The notes below the pieces were generated by a model that ran no database searches, was not told the DNA's origin, and saw only the letters and a program-made list of their open reading frames with translations. Source: Sphingomonas natans (GTDB lineage: Bacteria > Pseudomonadota > Alphaproteobacteria > Sphingomonadales > Sphingomonadaceae). Taken from it: DNA of 64,000 nucleotides. Of this stretch, positions 1-12,267 are shown piece by piece; position 1 is the stretch's first letter; every line of letters begins with the position of its first letter. Made by a program: the position numbers and the translations under genes. The stretch covers positions 160,146 through 224,145 of the forward strand of contig NZ_JAUOTP010000010.1 in the NCBI RefSeq assembly GCF_030546695.1, in the 5' to 3' direction.

Positions 1-1
1 G

Positions 2-3139
<3,138 letters not shown>

Positions 3140-3159
3140 TCCCGCTCTTCAGCCGATAG

Positions 3160-3200
3160 AAAGCGCCGTCGTTCCGAAAGGAGCGGCGGCGTTTTCGTTT
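3160..3200 (+). terminator. Rho-independent terminator after rpoC
   Basis: Two 16-base arms (3160-3175 and 3180-3195) pair along their whole length, with a few G-U pairs, around a GAAA tetraloop. The descending arm ends in TTTT and is followed by CGTTT. It starts 21 bases after the rpoC stop codon. Confidence 0.9.
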
Positions 3201-3249
3201 GTGTCCCGCCTGCCGCGATCCGGCCGCAATGAAGCGACAGACTGTGCCG

Positions 3250-3501
3250 ATGAAACGCCTCCTGCCCGCTCTCGCCCTCCTCGCCCTCCTCGCCCTCACC
3301 GGCTGCGTCCGCACCGTCGGCTCGATCGTCACCGCGCCCGTCCGGGTCGCCGGCTGGGGTGTCGACAAGGCGACGACGAGCCAGAGCGAGGCGGATCGCA
3401 ATTACGGCCGCAAGATGCGCAAGGAAGAGGAAAAGCGCGGCCGCGAGGAGCGCAAGCGCCAGAAGGAAGCCGAGAAGCAGCGCCGCGATTCGGAGCACTG
3501 A
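3250..3501 (+). CDS. Small lysine/arginine-rich lipoprotein, function unknown
   Basis: The product is 83 residues. It begins with a lipoprotein signal peptide: MKR, a leucine/alanine-rich core, and the lipobox LTGC with Cys19 as the lipidation site. After a short stretch (VRTVGSIVTAPVRVAGWG) the C-terminal half is very rich in Lys, Arg and Glu and is probably one charged helix. The protein is expected in the envelope. An upstream in-frame ATG at 3229 would add seven residues, and neither start has a clear Shine-Dalgarno, so the choice rests on the signal peptide. It lies just after the rpoC terminator and probably has its own promoter. I do not recognise a named family. Confidence 0.7.
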   Translation: MKRLLPALALLALLALTGCVRTVGSIVTAPVRVAGWGVDKATTSQSEADRNYGRKMRKEEEKRGREERKRQKEAEKQRRDSEH

Positions 3502-3679
3502 GCGCGCGCCGCAACGTTTTCGTGCCTATTCGCCGGGCGCGCTTTCATCGCTCGCTAACGCTTTTCGCGATGAACCGCGGATAAACGCGCGACTCCCCCG
3601 CTTCGCCGCACTGCAGCTTACAGCGCGGAAAAGTTCCCCTACCGGAAAATTCACCAGCGGGATCGGGGGATCTAGCATC

Positions 3680-4210
3680 TTGTTCAAGTCCATACGCGCG
3701 GCCGCAGCCGCATTGGTTCTCATTGCAAGCGTCGCGGCCCCCACGGCCGCCAACGCCCAGACCTATTGGCAGTGCGCCCCGTTCGCCCGCGTCTTCTCGG
3801 GCATCCAGCTGTTCGGCGCGGCCGCGAGCTGGTGGCACCAGGCGATCGGCAAATATGCCTCGGGCGGCGCGCCCAAGGCGGGTTCGGTCCTCGTGTTCAA
3901 GGCGATCGGCGCGATGCGCTCGGGCCATGTCGCGACCGTCACCAAGATCGTCTCGGATCGCATCATCAAGGTGACGCACGCCAATTGGGGTGGTGCGAAG
4001 GGCCGCGTCGAGAATGACGTGACCGTCGTCGATGCCTCGCCCAATGGCGACTGGAGCCAGGTGAAGGTCTGGTATTCCCCGATCCACGATATCGGCCAGC
4101 GCGCTTATCCGACCTACGGCTTCATCTATGGCGGCGCGAAGGCGGTTGCCGCCGAAGCGGTTGCCGCCGGCCACGCGATCGAGGCGCGGACCGCAAATAC
4201 GGGCGCTTAA
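3680..4210 (+). CDS. Secreted CHAP-domain amidase/peptidase
   Basis: This 176-residue protein looks like a CHAP-family cell-wall hydrolase (cysteine, histidine-dependent amidohydrolase/peptidase). A signal peptide covers about residues 1-27, ending in AANAQ. The catalytic cysteine is in WQCAPFAR, the histidine in SGHVATVT, and the usual third residue is probably the Asn in HANWGG. The order and spacing fit CHAP domains. The start is taken as TTG at 3680 because the signal peptide begins there and GGGGGA lies about 9 bases upstream. The frame is open further upstream but overlaps the lipoprotein gene and encodes no plausible protein. It would act on peptidoglycan in the periplasm or outside the cell, which is inference from the family. 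Confidence 0.85.
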   Translation: MFKSIRAAAAALVLIASVAAPTAANAQTYWQCAPFARVFSGIQLFGAAASWWHQAIGKYASGGAPKAGSVLVFKAIGAMRSGHVATVTKIVSDRIIKVTHANWGGAKGRVENDVTVVDASPNGDWSQVKVWYSPIHDIGQRAYPTYGFIYGGAKAVAAEAVAAGHAIEARTANTGA

Positions 4211-4226
4211 GCCCAGGCATTCTGAT

Positions 4227-4354
4227 CCGTTGGTGCTGAGCTTGTCGAAGGCTCTCCTGAGCGACTGCCGCAGGCAGGCAGTCGAAGGGCACCGTCCTTC
4301 CTTTGTGGGCGGATGAAGAAAAGAACGGTCCTTCGACAAGCTCAGGACAAACGG
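4227..4354. repeat. Palindromic intergenic repeat, family A (CTGAGCTTGTCGAAGG type)
   Basis: The left end GTGCTGAGCTTGTCGAAGG and the right end CCTTCGACAAGCTCAGGAC are inverted copies. A smaller inverted repeat, GACTGCC against GGCAGTC, lies near the left arm. Related sequence occurs at 56171-56255 and nested inside the repeat at 37868-38030. Confidence 0.8.
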
Positions 4355-4405
4355 GAGCCTGCAACCCGCGTTGCGCGGACTGCGGCCCTTCGTTAGGGCC
4401 GCCCG

Positions 4406-5584
4406 ATGGAAGTCACAGACCTTCGCGTCGCCCTGTTCTCGGGAAATTACAATTATGTTCGGGACGGCGCTAACCAGGCGCTGAACCGCCTCGTCGGCTA
4501 TCTGATGCGGCAGGGCGCCAAGGTGCGCATCTACAGCCCCAAGGTCGCGCGCCCGGCCTTCGCCTCGACCGGCCGTGTCGTCAACGTGCCCTCGCTCCCT
4601 CTGCCCGGCCGCGGCGAATATCGCGCGCCGCTCGGCATTCCCGGCAAGGTCCGCCGCGACCTGCGCGAATTCGGTGCGAACATCTTCCACGTCTCGAGCC
4701 CCGAAATCCTCGGCCACCGCGCGGTCACGCTCGCGCGCAACTGGGGCAAGCCGGTCGTGGCTTCGGTCCACACCCGCTTCGAGACTTATCCGCGCTATTA
4801 CGGCTTCGCTTTCCTCGAGCCCGCGGTCGAGGCCTATCTGCGCCGCTTCTATCGCCGCTGCGACGCGATCTTCGCGCCTTCGGAATCGATGGCGCAGGTG
4901 CTGCGCGAACAGCGGATGAGCTACGATGTCGGCATCTGGACGCGCGGCGTCGACAACGAGCTGTTCACGCCTGCGCGCCGCGACATGGAATGGCGCCGCA
5001 GCATCGGCCTGGCCGATGACGAGCCCGCAATCGCCTTCGTCGGCCGGCTGGTGATGGAGAAGGGTCTCGACGTCTTCGCCGAGACGATCGACCTGATGGC
5101 GCAACGCGGCACGCAGGGGCGCATCGTCGTCGTCGGCGAGGGGCCGGCGCGCGAATGGTTCGAGAAGCGCCTGCCGGGCAATGCGATCTTCACCGGCTTC
5201 CAGCGGCGCGAGGACCTCGGCCGAGCGATCGCCTCGTGCGACATGCTGTTCAACCCCTCGGTCACCGAGACGTTCGGCAACGTCACGCTGGAGGCGATGG
5301 CGAGCGGCCTGCCGGTGGTCGCGGCGAACGCGACGGGCAGCGAGAGCCTCGTCGAGGACGGCGTGACCGGACGGTTGATCCGCCCCGGTGCCAACGAGGC
5401 GTTCGCGCAGGCGCTGCGCCTCTATTGCGAAGACAAGGGCGCGCGCGATGCCGCGGGCCGCGCCGGGCTTGCGGCCAGCGAGCGCTTCGCCTGGGACCGC
5501 GTCAATCAGGAGCTGGTCGACGGCTATCTGCGCGTCATCCGCCTGCGCGAAGCCGGCGGACTGCCGCGCAGCAAGGCGCGCTGA
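4406..5584 (+). CDS. GT4-family glycosyltransferase
   Basis: The 392-residue protein has the two Rossmann-like domains of a GT-B enzyme. The N-terminal acceptor domain starts LRVALFSGNYNYVRDG. The C-terminal donor domain has AFVGRLVMEKG at about residues 212-222, the GEGP turn, and the E-x7-E nucleotide-sugar motif as ETFGNVTLEAMASGLPVV. It resembles the GT4 enzymes that glycosylate membrane lipids with mannose, glucose or sulfoquinovose, but donor and acceptor cannot be read from sequence. There is no signal peptide or membrane span, so it is probably cytosolic or peripheral. The ATG at 4406 is the only good start. It stands alone between a repeat and a P-loop gene. Confidence 0.88.
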   Translation: MEVTDLRVALFSGNYNYVRDGANQALNRLVGYLMRQGAKVRIYSPKVARPAFASTGRVVNVPSLPLPGRGEYRAPLGIPGKVRRDLREFGANIFHVSSPEILGHRAVTLARNWGKPVVASVHTRFETYPRYYGFAFLEPAVEAYLRRFYRRCDAIFAPSESMAQVLREQRMSYDVGIWTRGVDNELFTPARRDMEWRRSIGLADDEPAIAFVGRLVMEKGLDVFAETIDLMAQRGTQGRIVVVGEGPAREWFEKRLPGNAIFTGFQRREDLGRAIASCDMLFNPSVTETFGNVTLEAMASGLPVVAANATGSESLVEDGVTGRLIRPGANEAFAQALRLYCEDKGARDAAGRAGLAASERFAWDRVNQELVDGYLRVIRLREAGGLPRSKAR

Positions 5585-5657
5585 CCGGCCGCTCGCCGGT
5601 CCGCTGTTCATTGCAAGCGGTTGTTGCGGCCCGGGTCGCGCCACGCGATAGTGCCGC

Positions 5658-6281
5658 ATGATCCTTGTCGTGGAAGGCATCAGCGCCAGCGGGAAGAGCA
5701 GCTGGTGCGCGGAGCACGCGCCCGACCATATGATCGCCGAAAACGGACGTCTGCACGCCGTACCGGACCGAGCCAGCGACCCGGCCGGTGCGGCGCGCTT
5801 TTGGGCCGAGCGCAACGCGGATCGCTGGCAGGCGGCGTTGGCGATGGAAGGCGGGCAATCCTATGCGGTGTGCGACACCGATCCGCTGAAGCTTCATTAC
5901 ATCTGGAGCCTGTGGCAGATTGGCGAAGCGGCCGAACGCGACTGGTGGCTCGGTCTGGCGGCGACCCGCCAGACCGTCGCAGAGGGCCGGATCGGCTTCG
6001 CCGATGGCTATCTCGTCGGCACGATCGAGCCCGAGGCCGCCCGGAACCGCGCTCTCGCCGATCCGACCCGGCGCCGGCGAAACTTCGAACTGCATGTACG
6101 TCTCCAGCCCGCCTTGCTGGCTTGGTATGCCGCGCTCGACGCGATACTGCCCGGTCGCGTCCGGATCGACTTCCCATCCGAAATGCCAAGCATAGCGGAC
6201 CAAGGCGGCCGATATGACCTGGCCGCGTTCGATGCGATGATCGAGGCACTGCCGAAACCGCCGATCCGCCCGTCTAGATAG
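5658..6281 (+). CDS. P-loop NTPase/kinase-like protein, substrate unknown
   Basis: The 207-residue protein opens with MILVVEGISASGKSSW, a Walker A motif (GISASGKSS) typical of small-molecule kinases. Tryptophan-rich helices follow (HYIWSLWQIGEAAERDWW), and LHVRLQPALLAWY lies near residue 150. No cytidylate, shikimate or gluconate kinase signature is evident, so I call it only a P-loop protein with probable ATP-binding or phosphotransfer activity. It is cytosolic, with no signal or membrane segment. It lies 73 bases after the glycosyltransferase on the same strand and could share its transcript. Confidence 0.7.
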   Translation: MILVVEGISASGKSSWCAEHAPDHMIAENGRLHAVPDRASDPAGAARFWAERNADRWQAALAMEGGQSYAVCDTDPLKLHYIWSLWQIGEAAERDWWLGLAATRQTVAEGRIGFADGYLVGTIEPEAARNRALADPTRRRRNFELHVRLQPALLAWYAALDAILPGRVRIDFPSEMPSIADQGGRYDLAAFDAMIEALPKPPIRPSR

Positions 6282-6349
6282 CGAACAGCCGACCGGGCAG
6301 ACAGGTTCGCGCTTTCGCGGACAGGGCGATGTGGCGTAAGGAATCGCGG

Positions 6350-7084
6350 ATGCCCGCCAAGGCCGCCCCTTCCCGTCCGTTCGCGCGCCGCAAAGCGAGC
6401 CTGTTTCCGCCCGTGATCGGCTGCGACGAGGTCGGGCGCGGCGCGCTGTGCGGGCCGGTCGTCGTCTGTGCGGTGTGGTTCGAGCCGGAGGCCTTGCCCA
6501 AGGGGCTGCTCGCGCGGCTCGACGACAGCAAGAAGATCGAGCGCGACGAGCGCGAGGCGCTGTATCCGCTGATCGCGCGGGTCTCGCGCCTCTCGTTCGC
6601 GGCGCGGTCGGCGCGCTATATCGACGTCTACAATATCCGGAACGCGACCTTGCAGGCGATGACGCAGGCGGTGGGCCGGCTCGCGCTCGACGCGCCGGTG
6701 CGGATCGACGGGATCGACGTGCCGCGCGGAATACACGGCGATGCGCTCGCGGTGATCAAGGGCGACGCCAAGGTACCGCAGATCGCGGCGGCCTCGATCA
6801 TGGCCAAGGTGCTGCGCGACCGGCTGATGGCGCGGCTCGCGCAGCGCCACGTCCATTATCGGTGGGAGCAGAATAGCGGCTACGGGACGAAGGCGCATCG
6901 CGACGCGATCATGACGCACGGCCATACGCCGCATCATCGCCGCTCGTTCGGCGATCTCTTCTCGATATTGTCAGGAGGGGCTGAGTGCCTCGTCGCGGAG
7001 GCCGCGCCAGATGCGCAGGGCCTGCACCGTCTCGAACGCGTCGTGGACGCGGACGAGCTGAACGCCCTGGGCGGCGCCAAGTAA
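6350..7084 (+). CDS. rnhB: Ribonuclease HII
   Basis: RNase HII removes ribonucleotides from RNA-DNA hybrids during replication and repair. The metal-binding residues are seen in IGCDEVGRG (Asp, Glu), in RIDGIDVP, and in the block around KGDAKVPQIAAASIMAK and VLRDRL. The motif NSGYGTKAHRDAI and the usual family end HHRRSFGDLF are present. The ATG at 6350 has AAGGA about 8 bases upstream and is preferred to the ATG at 6329. After the normal family end, the frame continues for about 40 residues as antisense to the 3' end of folP, a 114-base convergent overlap. That tail looks accidental and unlike the family. Confidence 0.95.
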   Translation: MPAKAAPSRPFARRKASLFPPVIGCDEVGRGALCGPVVVCAVWFEPEALPKGLLARLDDSKKIERDEREALYPLIARVSRLSFAARSARYIDVYNIRNATLQAMTQAVGRLALDAPVRIDGIDVPRGIHGDALAVIKGDAKVPQIAAASIMAKVLRDRLMARLAQRHVHYRWEQNSGYGTKAHRDAIMTHGHTPHHRRSFGDLFSILSGGAECLVAEAAPDAQGLHRLERVVDADELNALGGAK

Positions 7085-8068
7085 CGCGACCGCGACCGAG
7101 CCGCCGAGCCGCGCCTCGGCGGGCGCCTCGTTCGACAAGGCGCCGATGAAGCGCTTGCGGCTCGCGCCGAGCACGATAGCGCAGCCGAGGCCGTGGAACA
7201 GCGACAGGCCGTTCAAGATGGCGAGGTTGTGGCGGACCGTCTTGCCGAAGCCGATCCCGGGATCGACGAGGATGCGCGCGCGATCGACGCCGGCGGCGAC
7301 CGCCGCCTCGATCCGCTCCTCGAGCCAGTCATAGACCTCGATCAGCACGTCGCCGTAGCGCGGATCGGCCCGCATCGTCTGCGGATCGCCCTGATGGTGC
7401 ATCAGCACGACCGGGGCGCCGCGCGCCGCGACCAAGGCGGCGGCCTCGCCATCATACGTCAGCGCCGAGACGTCGTTGACGAGGCCGGCGCCGGCATCGA
7501 GCGCGGCGGCCATCACCGCCGCCTTGCGCGTATCGATCGACACCGCCGCGCCCGCGCCGGCGAGCAGGTGGATGACGGGCGCGACGCGCGCGATCTCGTC
7601 CTGCTCCCAGACGGTGGCCGCACCCGGGCGGGTCGATTCGCCGCCGACATCGAGCAGCGCCGCGCCGGCCTCCAGCATCCGCATTCCCGCCGTCACGGCG
7701 GCGGCGGGATCCGCGTGGAGGCCGCCATCGGAGAAACTGTCGGGCGTGAGGTTGAGGATCGCCATCACCTGCGGCTGATCGAGGCGGATCGTGCGCGCAC
7801 CCATCTGGAGCGGCGGACGCGGCGCGGTCAGGCGGGCGAGGGAGGAGCGGCCCTGCGTCGCCAGATCGCCTGGCAGCGAGGCGAGAAAATCGTCCAGCGC
7901 CTCGATCGGCACGAGCGTCTGGGCGATGCGTCGCCCCGCCTCCACCTCGATGATCTCGATCGCCGCGAAGAAGCACAGCCCGCCGGCGAGCCGCAGCACC
8001 TTGCCGTCATGCCCGAACGGCGCATCGACGAAGCTCGTCGGCCGCAGATAGAGACGGGACTGCGCCAC
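6971..8068 (-). CDS. folP: Dihydropteroate synthase
   Basis: The enzyme joins dihydropterin pyrophosphate to p-aminobenzoate in folate synthesis and is the target of sulfonamides. The 365-residue product carries the family signatures ILNLTPDSFSDGG and LLDVGGESTRPGA near its middle, then VSIDTRKAAV, VNDVSALTYD, VVLMHHQG and DPGIGFGKT. About 100 residues precede the TIM barrel, longer than in the E. coli enzyme; I believe similar N-terminal extensions occur in other sphingomonads. It begins 8 bases after the stop of a small upstream gene on the same strand and is probably cotranscribed. Its 3' end overlaps rnhB by 114 bases on the opposite strand. Confidence 0.96.
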   Translation of the reverse strand: MAQSRLYLRPTSFVDAPFGHDGKVLRLAGGLCFFAAIEIIEVEAGRRIAQTLVPIEALDDFLASLPGDLATQGRSSLARLTAPRPPLQMGARTIRLDQPQVMAILNLTPDSFSDGGLHADPAAAVTAGMRMLEAGAALLDVGGESTRPGAATVWEQDEIARVAPVIHLLAGAGAAVSIDTRKAAVMAAALDAGAGLVNDVSALTYDGEAAALVAARGAPVVLMHHQGDPQTMRADPRYGDVLIEVYDWLEERIEAAVAAGVDRARILVDPGIGFGKTVRHNLAILNGLSLFHGLGCAIVLGASRKRFIGALSNEAPAEARLGGSVAVALLGAAQGVQLVRVHDAFETVQALRIWRGLRDEALSPS

Positions 8069-8076
8069 CGCGCCGA

Positions 8077-8256
8077 TCAGTGCAGCTTGGCGATCGGAAG
8101 CCCGTCTAGCTTGGCGCGGTCCTTCACCGATTCCTCGCTGCGAGTGAGCGCCTTGGCGATGGCCTTCAGGGGCATGCCCTTCTTGGCGAGCGTGTGGAGT
8201 TTCTGGATCTCGTCGGGCTTCCAGGGCTGACGATGTCGTTCGAAGCGTTCGGCCAT
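8077..8256 (-). CDS. Small SANT/HTH-like protein, function unknown
   Basis: This 59-residue frame starts MAERFERHRQPWKPDEIQKL and ends IAKLH. The segment with PWKPDEIQKLHTLAKKGM, then LKAIAKALTRSEESVKDRAK, looks like a helix-turn-helix of the SANT/Myb-like kind: a Trp, an acidic helix, then a basic helix. That suggests DNA binding, but this is inference. It is 8 bases upstream of folP on the same strand, so it is probably the first gene of that operon. GGAG lies just upstream of the ATG. The gene's clean start, spacing and amino-acid composition support real coding. Confidence 0.7.
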   Translation of the reverse strand: MAERFERHRQPWKPDEIQKLHTLAKKGMPLKAIAKALTRSEESVKDRAKLDGLPIAKLH

Positions 8257-8312
8257 CGGGGGCTCCTACAGGCTGGCGCGGTCGGCGTCATGCCTCTCCG
8301 GCAATGCCGCTC

Positions 8313-8999
8313 TTATTGGCCGCCGCGCGGCGTGCTGAGCTTGGGCAATTCCGCGCGCACGAGCACGCCGTCGCCATTGCGATCGAGGATCTTGAAGCGC
8401 GCGGCGGCGGCGACCTCGAACTCGAGCTTGGTGACGCCGCGATCCATGTTCGCATCGGCGGCGATGACGGGCTCGGGCGTGATGATCCAGCTGTAGCGGC
8501 CCGCGCCGAGCCGCGTCGGATAAGGCGGGTCGGTGAGCTTGCCGTCCGAATCGACCTTGATCTTCGAGACGTCGCCATAGGTGGAGGTGACCATCACTTC
8601 GGGAGCGATGTCGGTCTCGTAATGGAGCAGCTCCTCGGGGCCGATGACGCCATCATGATCGGTGTCGATCGTCGCGAAGAAGCGCGCCGCATCCGCCTGG
8701 AATTCGGCTTTCGTGACGCGGCGATCATTGTCCTTGTCGGCCTGCACGAACCAATGTTCGGCGCCAGACAGCTTGTCCTCCGAGCGGAACGGCTCGCCCA
8801 TCGGGCTCAGGAAGACGGTCGGGCCGTCGATCGGATCGACCGGCTTCGACTGGCCGCTGACCGTGATCTCGGGCGTCCCCTCGCCCGGCGGCGCGGCGGC
8901 GGGCGGGGTCGCGGCGGGCGCGGGTGGCTGTTGAGCCACCGCGGGTGCGCAGCAGAAGGTCAAGACAAGCGAGGCGGCAAGCGCGGGGAGACGGGCCAT
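8313..8999 (-). CDS. Exported EF-hand calcium-binding protein
   Basis: The 228-residue protein has a signal peptide (MARLPALAASLVLTFCCAPAVAQ, cleavage near residue 23) and then a Pro/Ala-rich linker. Four EF-hand loops follow, each with Asp or Asn at positions 1, 3 and 5 and Glu at 12: DKDNDRRVTKAE, DTDHDGVIGPEE, DANMDRGVTKLE and DRNGDGVLVRAE. The loops form two pairs separated by about 60 residues. A periplasmic or extracellular calcium-binding role is likely; the partner is unknown. The upstream ATG at 9032 would place charged residues ahead of the signal, so 8999 is preferred. It lies downstream of ccrM on the same strand, 108 bases away. Confidence 0.85.
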   Translation of the reverse strand: MARLPALAASLVLTFCCAPAVAQQPPAPAATPPAAAPPGEGTPEITVSGQSKPVDPIDGPTVFLSPMGEPFRSEDKLSGAEHWFVQADKDNDRRVTKAEFQADAARFFATIDTDHDGVIGPEELLHYETDIAPEVMVTSTYGDVSKIKVDSDGKLTDPPYPTRLGAGRYSWIITPEPVIAADANMDRGVTKLEFEVAAAARFKILDRNGDGVLVRAELPKLSTPRGGQ

Positions 9000-9061
9000 G
9001 CGGGCTCCATAACGACGGATCGGGCGACGCACCGCTTTTATTGTCGCGCCGCCCGGACATT

Positions 9062-9107
9062 GCGACGAATGGGGCGACGAACCGAGCGACGACCGGGCGA
9101 CGAATCC

Positions 9108-9108
<1 letters not shown>
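9062..9108. repeat. Short tandem repeat, four units of 11-12 bp
   Basis: The units are GCGACGAATGGG, GCGACGAACCGA, GCGACGACCGG and GCGACGAATCCT, all built on GCGACGAM. They sit directly beyond the ccrM stop codon, between ccrM and the EF-hand gene. No function is evident. Confidence 0.7.
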
Positions 9109-10400
<1,292 letters not shown>

Positions 10401-10518
10401 AAATTGTGGTGGTGTTGCCGAAAAGACTCGCTGTGCGCAGGATCGCCGCGCCGCGCGAGCCCTTGAGATGAAGGGTCCGCACGGCTAAACCGGCGCGGCA
10501 ACAGGACGGGGACAGCAT

Positions 10519-10650
10519 ATGGCCGATGGCGCACCAATGGATCAGAAGGCGCATGAAGCGACCTATTCGCGCTTCATCGGGCTTGCCAAGACGGGCACCG
10601 TGATCTGCGCGCTCATCGCCGCGCTGGTCGTCTTCCTGATCTCCCGCTGA
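10519..10650 (+). CDS. aa3-type cytochrome c oxidase subunit IV family protein
   Basis: The 43-residue protein has a short soluble head (MADGAPMDQKAHEATYSRF) and one C-terminal transmembrane helix (GLAKTGTVICALIAALVVFL) ending in the basic residues SR. That layout and the sequence around the helix fit the small bacterial aa3 oxidase subunit IV family, a single-span accessory subunit of the inner-membrane oxidase. GGACGGGGA lies upstream of the ATG. Its stop codon is 4 bases from the GTG of pntAA, so the two are translated from one transcript. The oxidase core genes are not in the window. Confidence 0.75.
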   Translation: MADGAPMDQKAHEATYSRFIGLAKTGTVICALIAALVVFLISR

Positions 10651-10654
10651 TTTC

Positions 10655-11782
10655 GTGACGATAAAGATCGCCGTCCTCAAAGAGACGGCGACCGGAGAGG
10701 CGCGCGTCGGCGCGACACCTGAAACGGTCAAAAAGTTCGTCGGCCTGGGGGCCGATGTCGCGGTCGAGAGCGGCGCGGGTCTGGGCGCTTCCGTCGCCGA
10801 TGCCGATTATGCGGCGGCGGGCGCCACGATCGGCGATCGCGCGGCAGTGCTGGCGGGCGCGGAGATCGTGCTCGGCATCCAGGGTCCGGACCCCGCTGCG
10901 CTGACGGGCGCCAAGCCCGGTGCGTGGATCGTGGCCGGGCTCAACCCGTTCGGGGATCGCGCGCGGATCGAGGCTTATGCCGCCGCGGGCTATGAGGCGC
11001 TGGCGATGGAATTCATGCCGCGCATCACGCGCGCGCAATCGATGGACATCCTCTCCTCGCAATCCAATCTCGCCGGCTACAAATCGGTGCTGATGGCGGC
11101 CGCCGAATATGGCCGCGCCTTTCCGATGATGATGACCGCGGCGGGCACCGTCTCGGCCGCGCGCGCCTTCGTCATGGGCGTCGGCGTCGCCGGGCTGCAG
11201 GCGATCGCGACAGCGCGGCGGCTTGGCGCGCAGGTTTCCGCGACCGACGTGCGATCCGCCACGAAGGAGCAGATCCAGTCGCTCGGCGCGAAGCCGATCT
11301 TCGTGGAGAATGTGCAGGGCATCGAGGGCGAAGGCGCGGGCGGCTATGCGACCGAGATGAGCCCCGAATATCAGGCGGCGCAGGCGGAGCTGATCTCGGC
11401 GCACATCGCCAAGCAGGACATCGTCATCACCACCGCTCTGATCCCGGGTCGGCCCGCGCCGCGCCTGATCTCGGACGCGCAGATCGCCTCGATGCGTGCG
11501 GGTTCGGTGATCGTCGATCTCGCGGCCGAGAGCGGCGGCAATGTCGAGGGTGCGGTCTCGGGCGAGACGGTGGTGAAGCATGGCGTGAAGATCATCGGCG
11601 CCAAGAATGTCGCGGGCACGATGGCGGCGGATTCGTCGGCGCTCTTTTCGCGCAACCTGTTCAACTTCCTGTCGGCTTTCTGGGACAAGGAGGCGGGCAA
11701 GCCGGTGCTGGACGAGGAGATCGGCGACGCGATCCGGCTGACCAGGGACGGCAAGATCGTGAACCCGAGATTGCTTTCATGA
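10655..11782 (+). CDS. pntAA: NAD(P) transhydrogenase subunit alpha, part 1
   Basis: This is the soluble NAD(H)-binding component (domain I) of the proton-translocating transhydrogenase, which uses the proton gradient to make NADPH from NADH. The start is GTG (TIKIAVLKETATGEARV). The alanine dehydrogenase/PNT N-terminal fold is followed by SQSNLAGYKSVL and the NAD-binding loop at MGVGVAGLQAIATARRLGA. The mobile-loop region contains EMSPEYQ, and TTALIPGRPAPRLI is typical. In alphaproteobacteria the alpha subunit is split in two, and the 375-residue length fits the first half. It is followed by a repeat and then pntAB. Confidence 0.96.
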   Translation: MTIKIAVLKETATGEARVGATPETVKKFVGLGADVAVESGAGLGASVADADYAAAGATIGDRAAVLAGAEIVLGIQGPDPAALTGAKPGAWIVAGLNPFGDRARIEAYAAAGYEALAMEFMPRITRAQSMDILSSQSNLAGYKSVLMAAAEYGRAFPMMMTAAGTVSAARAFVMGVGVAGLQAIATARRLGAQVSATDVRSATKEQIQSLGAKPIFVENVQGIEGEGAGGYATEMSPEYQAAQAELISAHIAKQDIVITTALIPGRPAPRLISDAQIASMRAGSVIVDLAAESGGNVEGAVSGETVVKHGVKIIGAKNVAGTMAADSSALFSRNLFNFLSAFWDKEAGKPVLDEEIGDAIRLTRDGKIVNPRLLS

Positions 11783-11880
11783 TCCTCCGCACGGGGAAGG
11801 GCACTGCCTTTCATCCTCCCCTGACCCTCCACCATGTTTCGCATGGTCCCCCTCCCCATGCTTCGCATGGAGAGGAACTT
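11783..11880. repeat. Palindromic repeat, family B (CCTCCACC/GGGGAGGAA type), partial copy
   Basis: The right-hand half is clear: CCCTCCACCATG and its hairpin partner CATGGTCCCCC, then CCCCATGCTTCGCATGGAG and AGGAAC. It closely matches the right half of the copy at 43251-43378. The left half is reduced. It lies between two genes of one operon (pntAA and pntAB). Confidence 0.8.
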
Positions 11881-11897
11881 AGCGTCGGAGCCGCCTG

Positions 11898-12200
11898 ATG
11901 GACTTCATCTCGATCCTGTCGATCTTCGTGATGGCCTGTTTCGTCGGCTATTATGTCGTCTGGTCGGTAACGCCGGCCTTGCACACGCCGCTAATGGCGG
12001 TGACCAACGCGATCTCGTCGGTGATCATCGTCGGCGCGTTGGTGGCAAGCGCGGCGGGGGCGCTGGGTGGTTCGGCGACGTCGAAGTGGCTCGGGCTGGT
12101 CGCGGTGGCGCTGGCCAGCGTGAACATCTTCGGCGGCTTCGCGGTCACCGCGCGGATGCTGGCAATGTACAAGAAGAAGGACCGGCCGGCGGCCAAGTGA
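11898..12200 (+). CDS. pntAB: NAD(P) transhydrogenase subunit alpha, part 2
   Basis: This 100-residue membrane protein supplies the alpha-subunit transmembrane helices of the transhydrogenase proton channel. Three or four hydrophobic helices are visible: ILSIFVMACFVGYYVVWSV, AISSVIIVGALVASAAGAL and LGLVAVALASVNIFGGFAV. It ends with the typical cytoplasmic tail RMLAMYKKKDRPAAK. HTPLMAVTNAISSV is the family signature. It lies between pntAA and pntB and is separated from pntAA by a palindromic repeat. Confidence 0.96.
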   Translation: MDFISILSIFVMACFVGYYVVWSVTPALHTPLMAVTNAISSVIIVGALVASAAGALGGSATSKWLGLVAVALASVNIFGGFAVTARMLAMYKKKDRPAAK

Positions 12201-12267
12201 GCCGGCACGGGAGGATGCCGGGACGCCACGCGCGCAAGCGAGCGGACCGGCCAGGGGGAATTGAGCA

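Noticed and set aside
3545..5815. A 756-codon open frame on the minus strand opposite the CHAP and glycosyltransferase genes
   Set aside because: It is antisense to two well-supported genes, and its translation is Arg/Ala/Asp-rich without domains, as expected from the antisense of GC-rich coding DNA.
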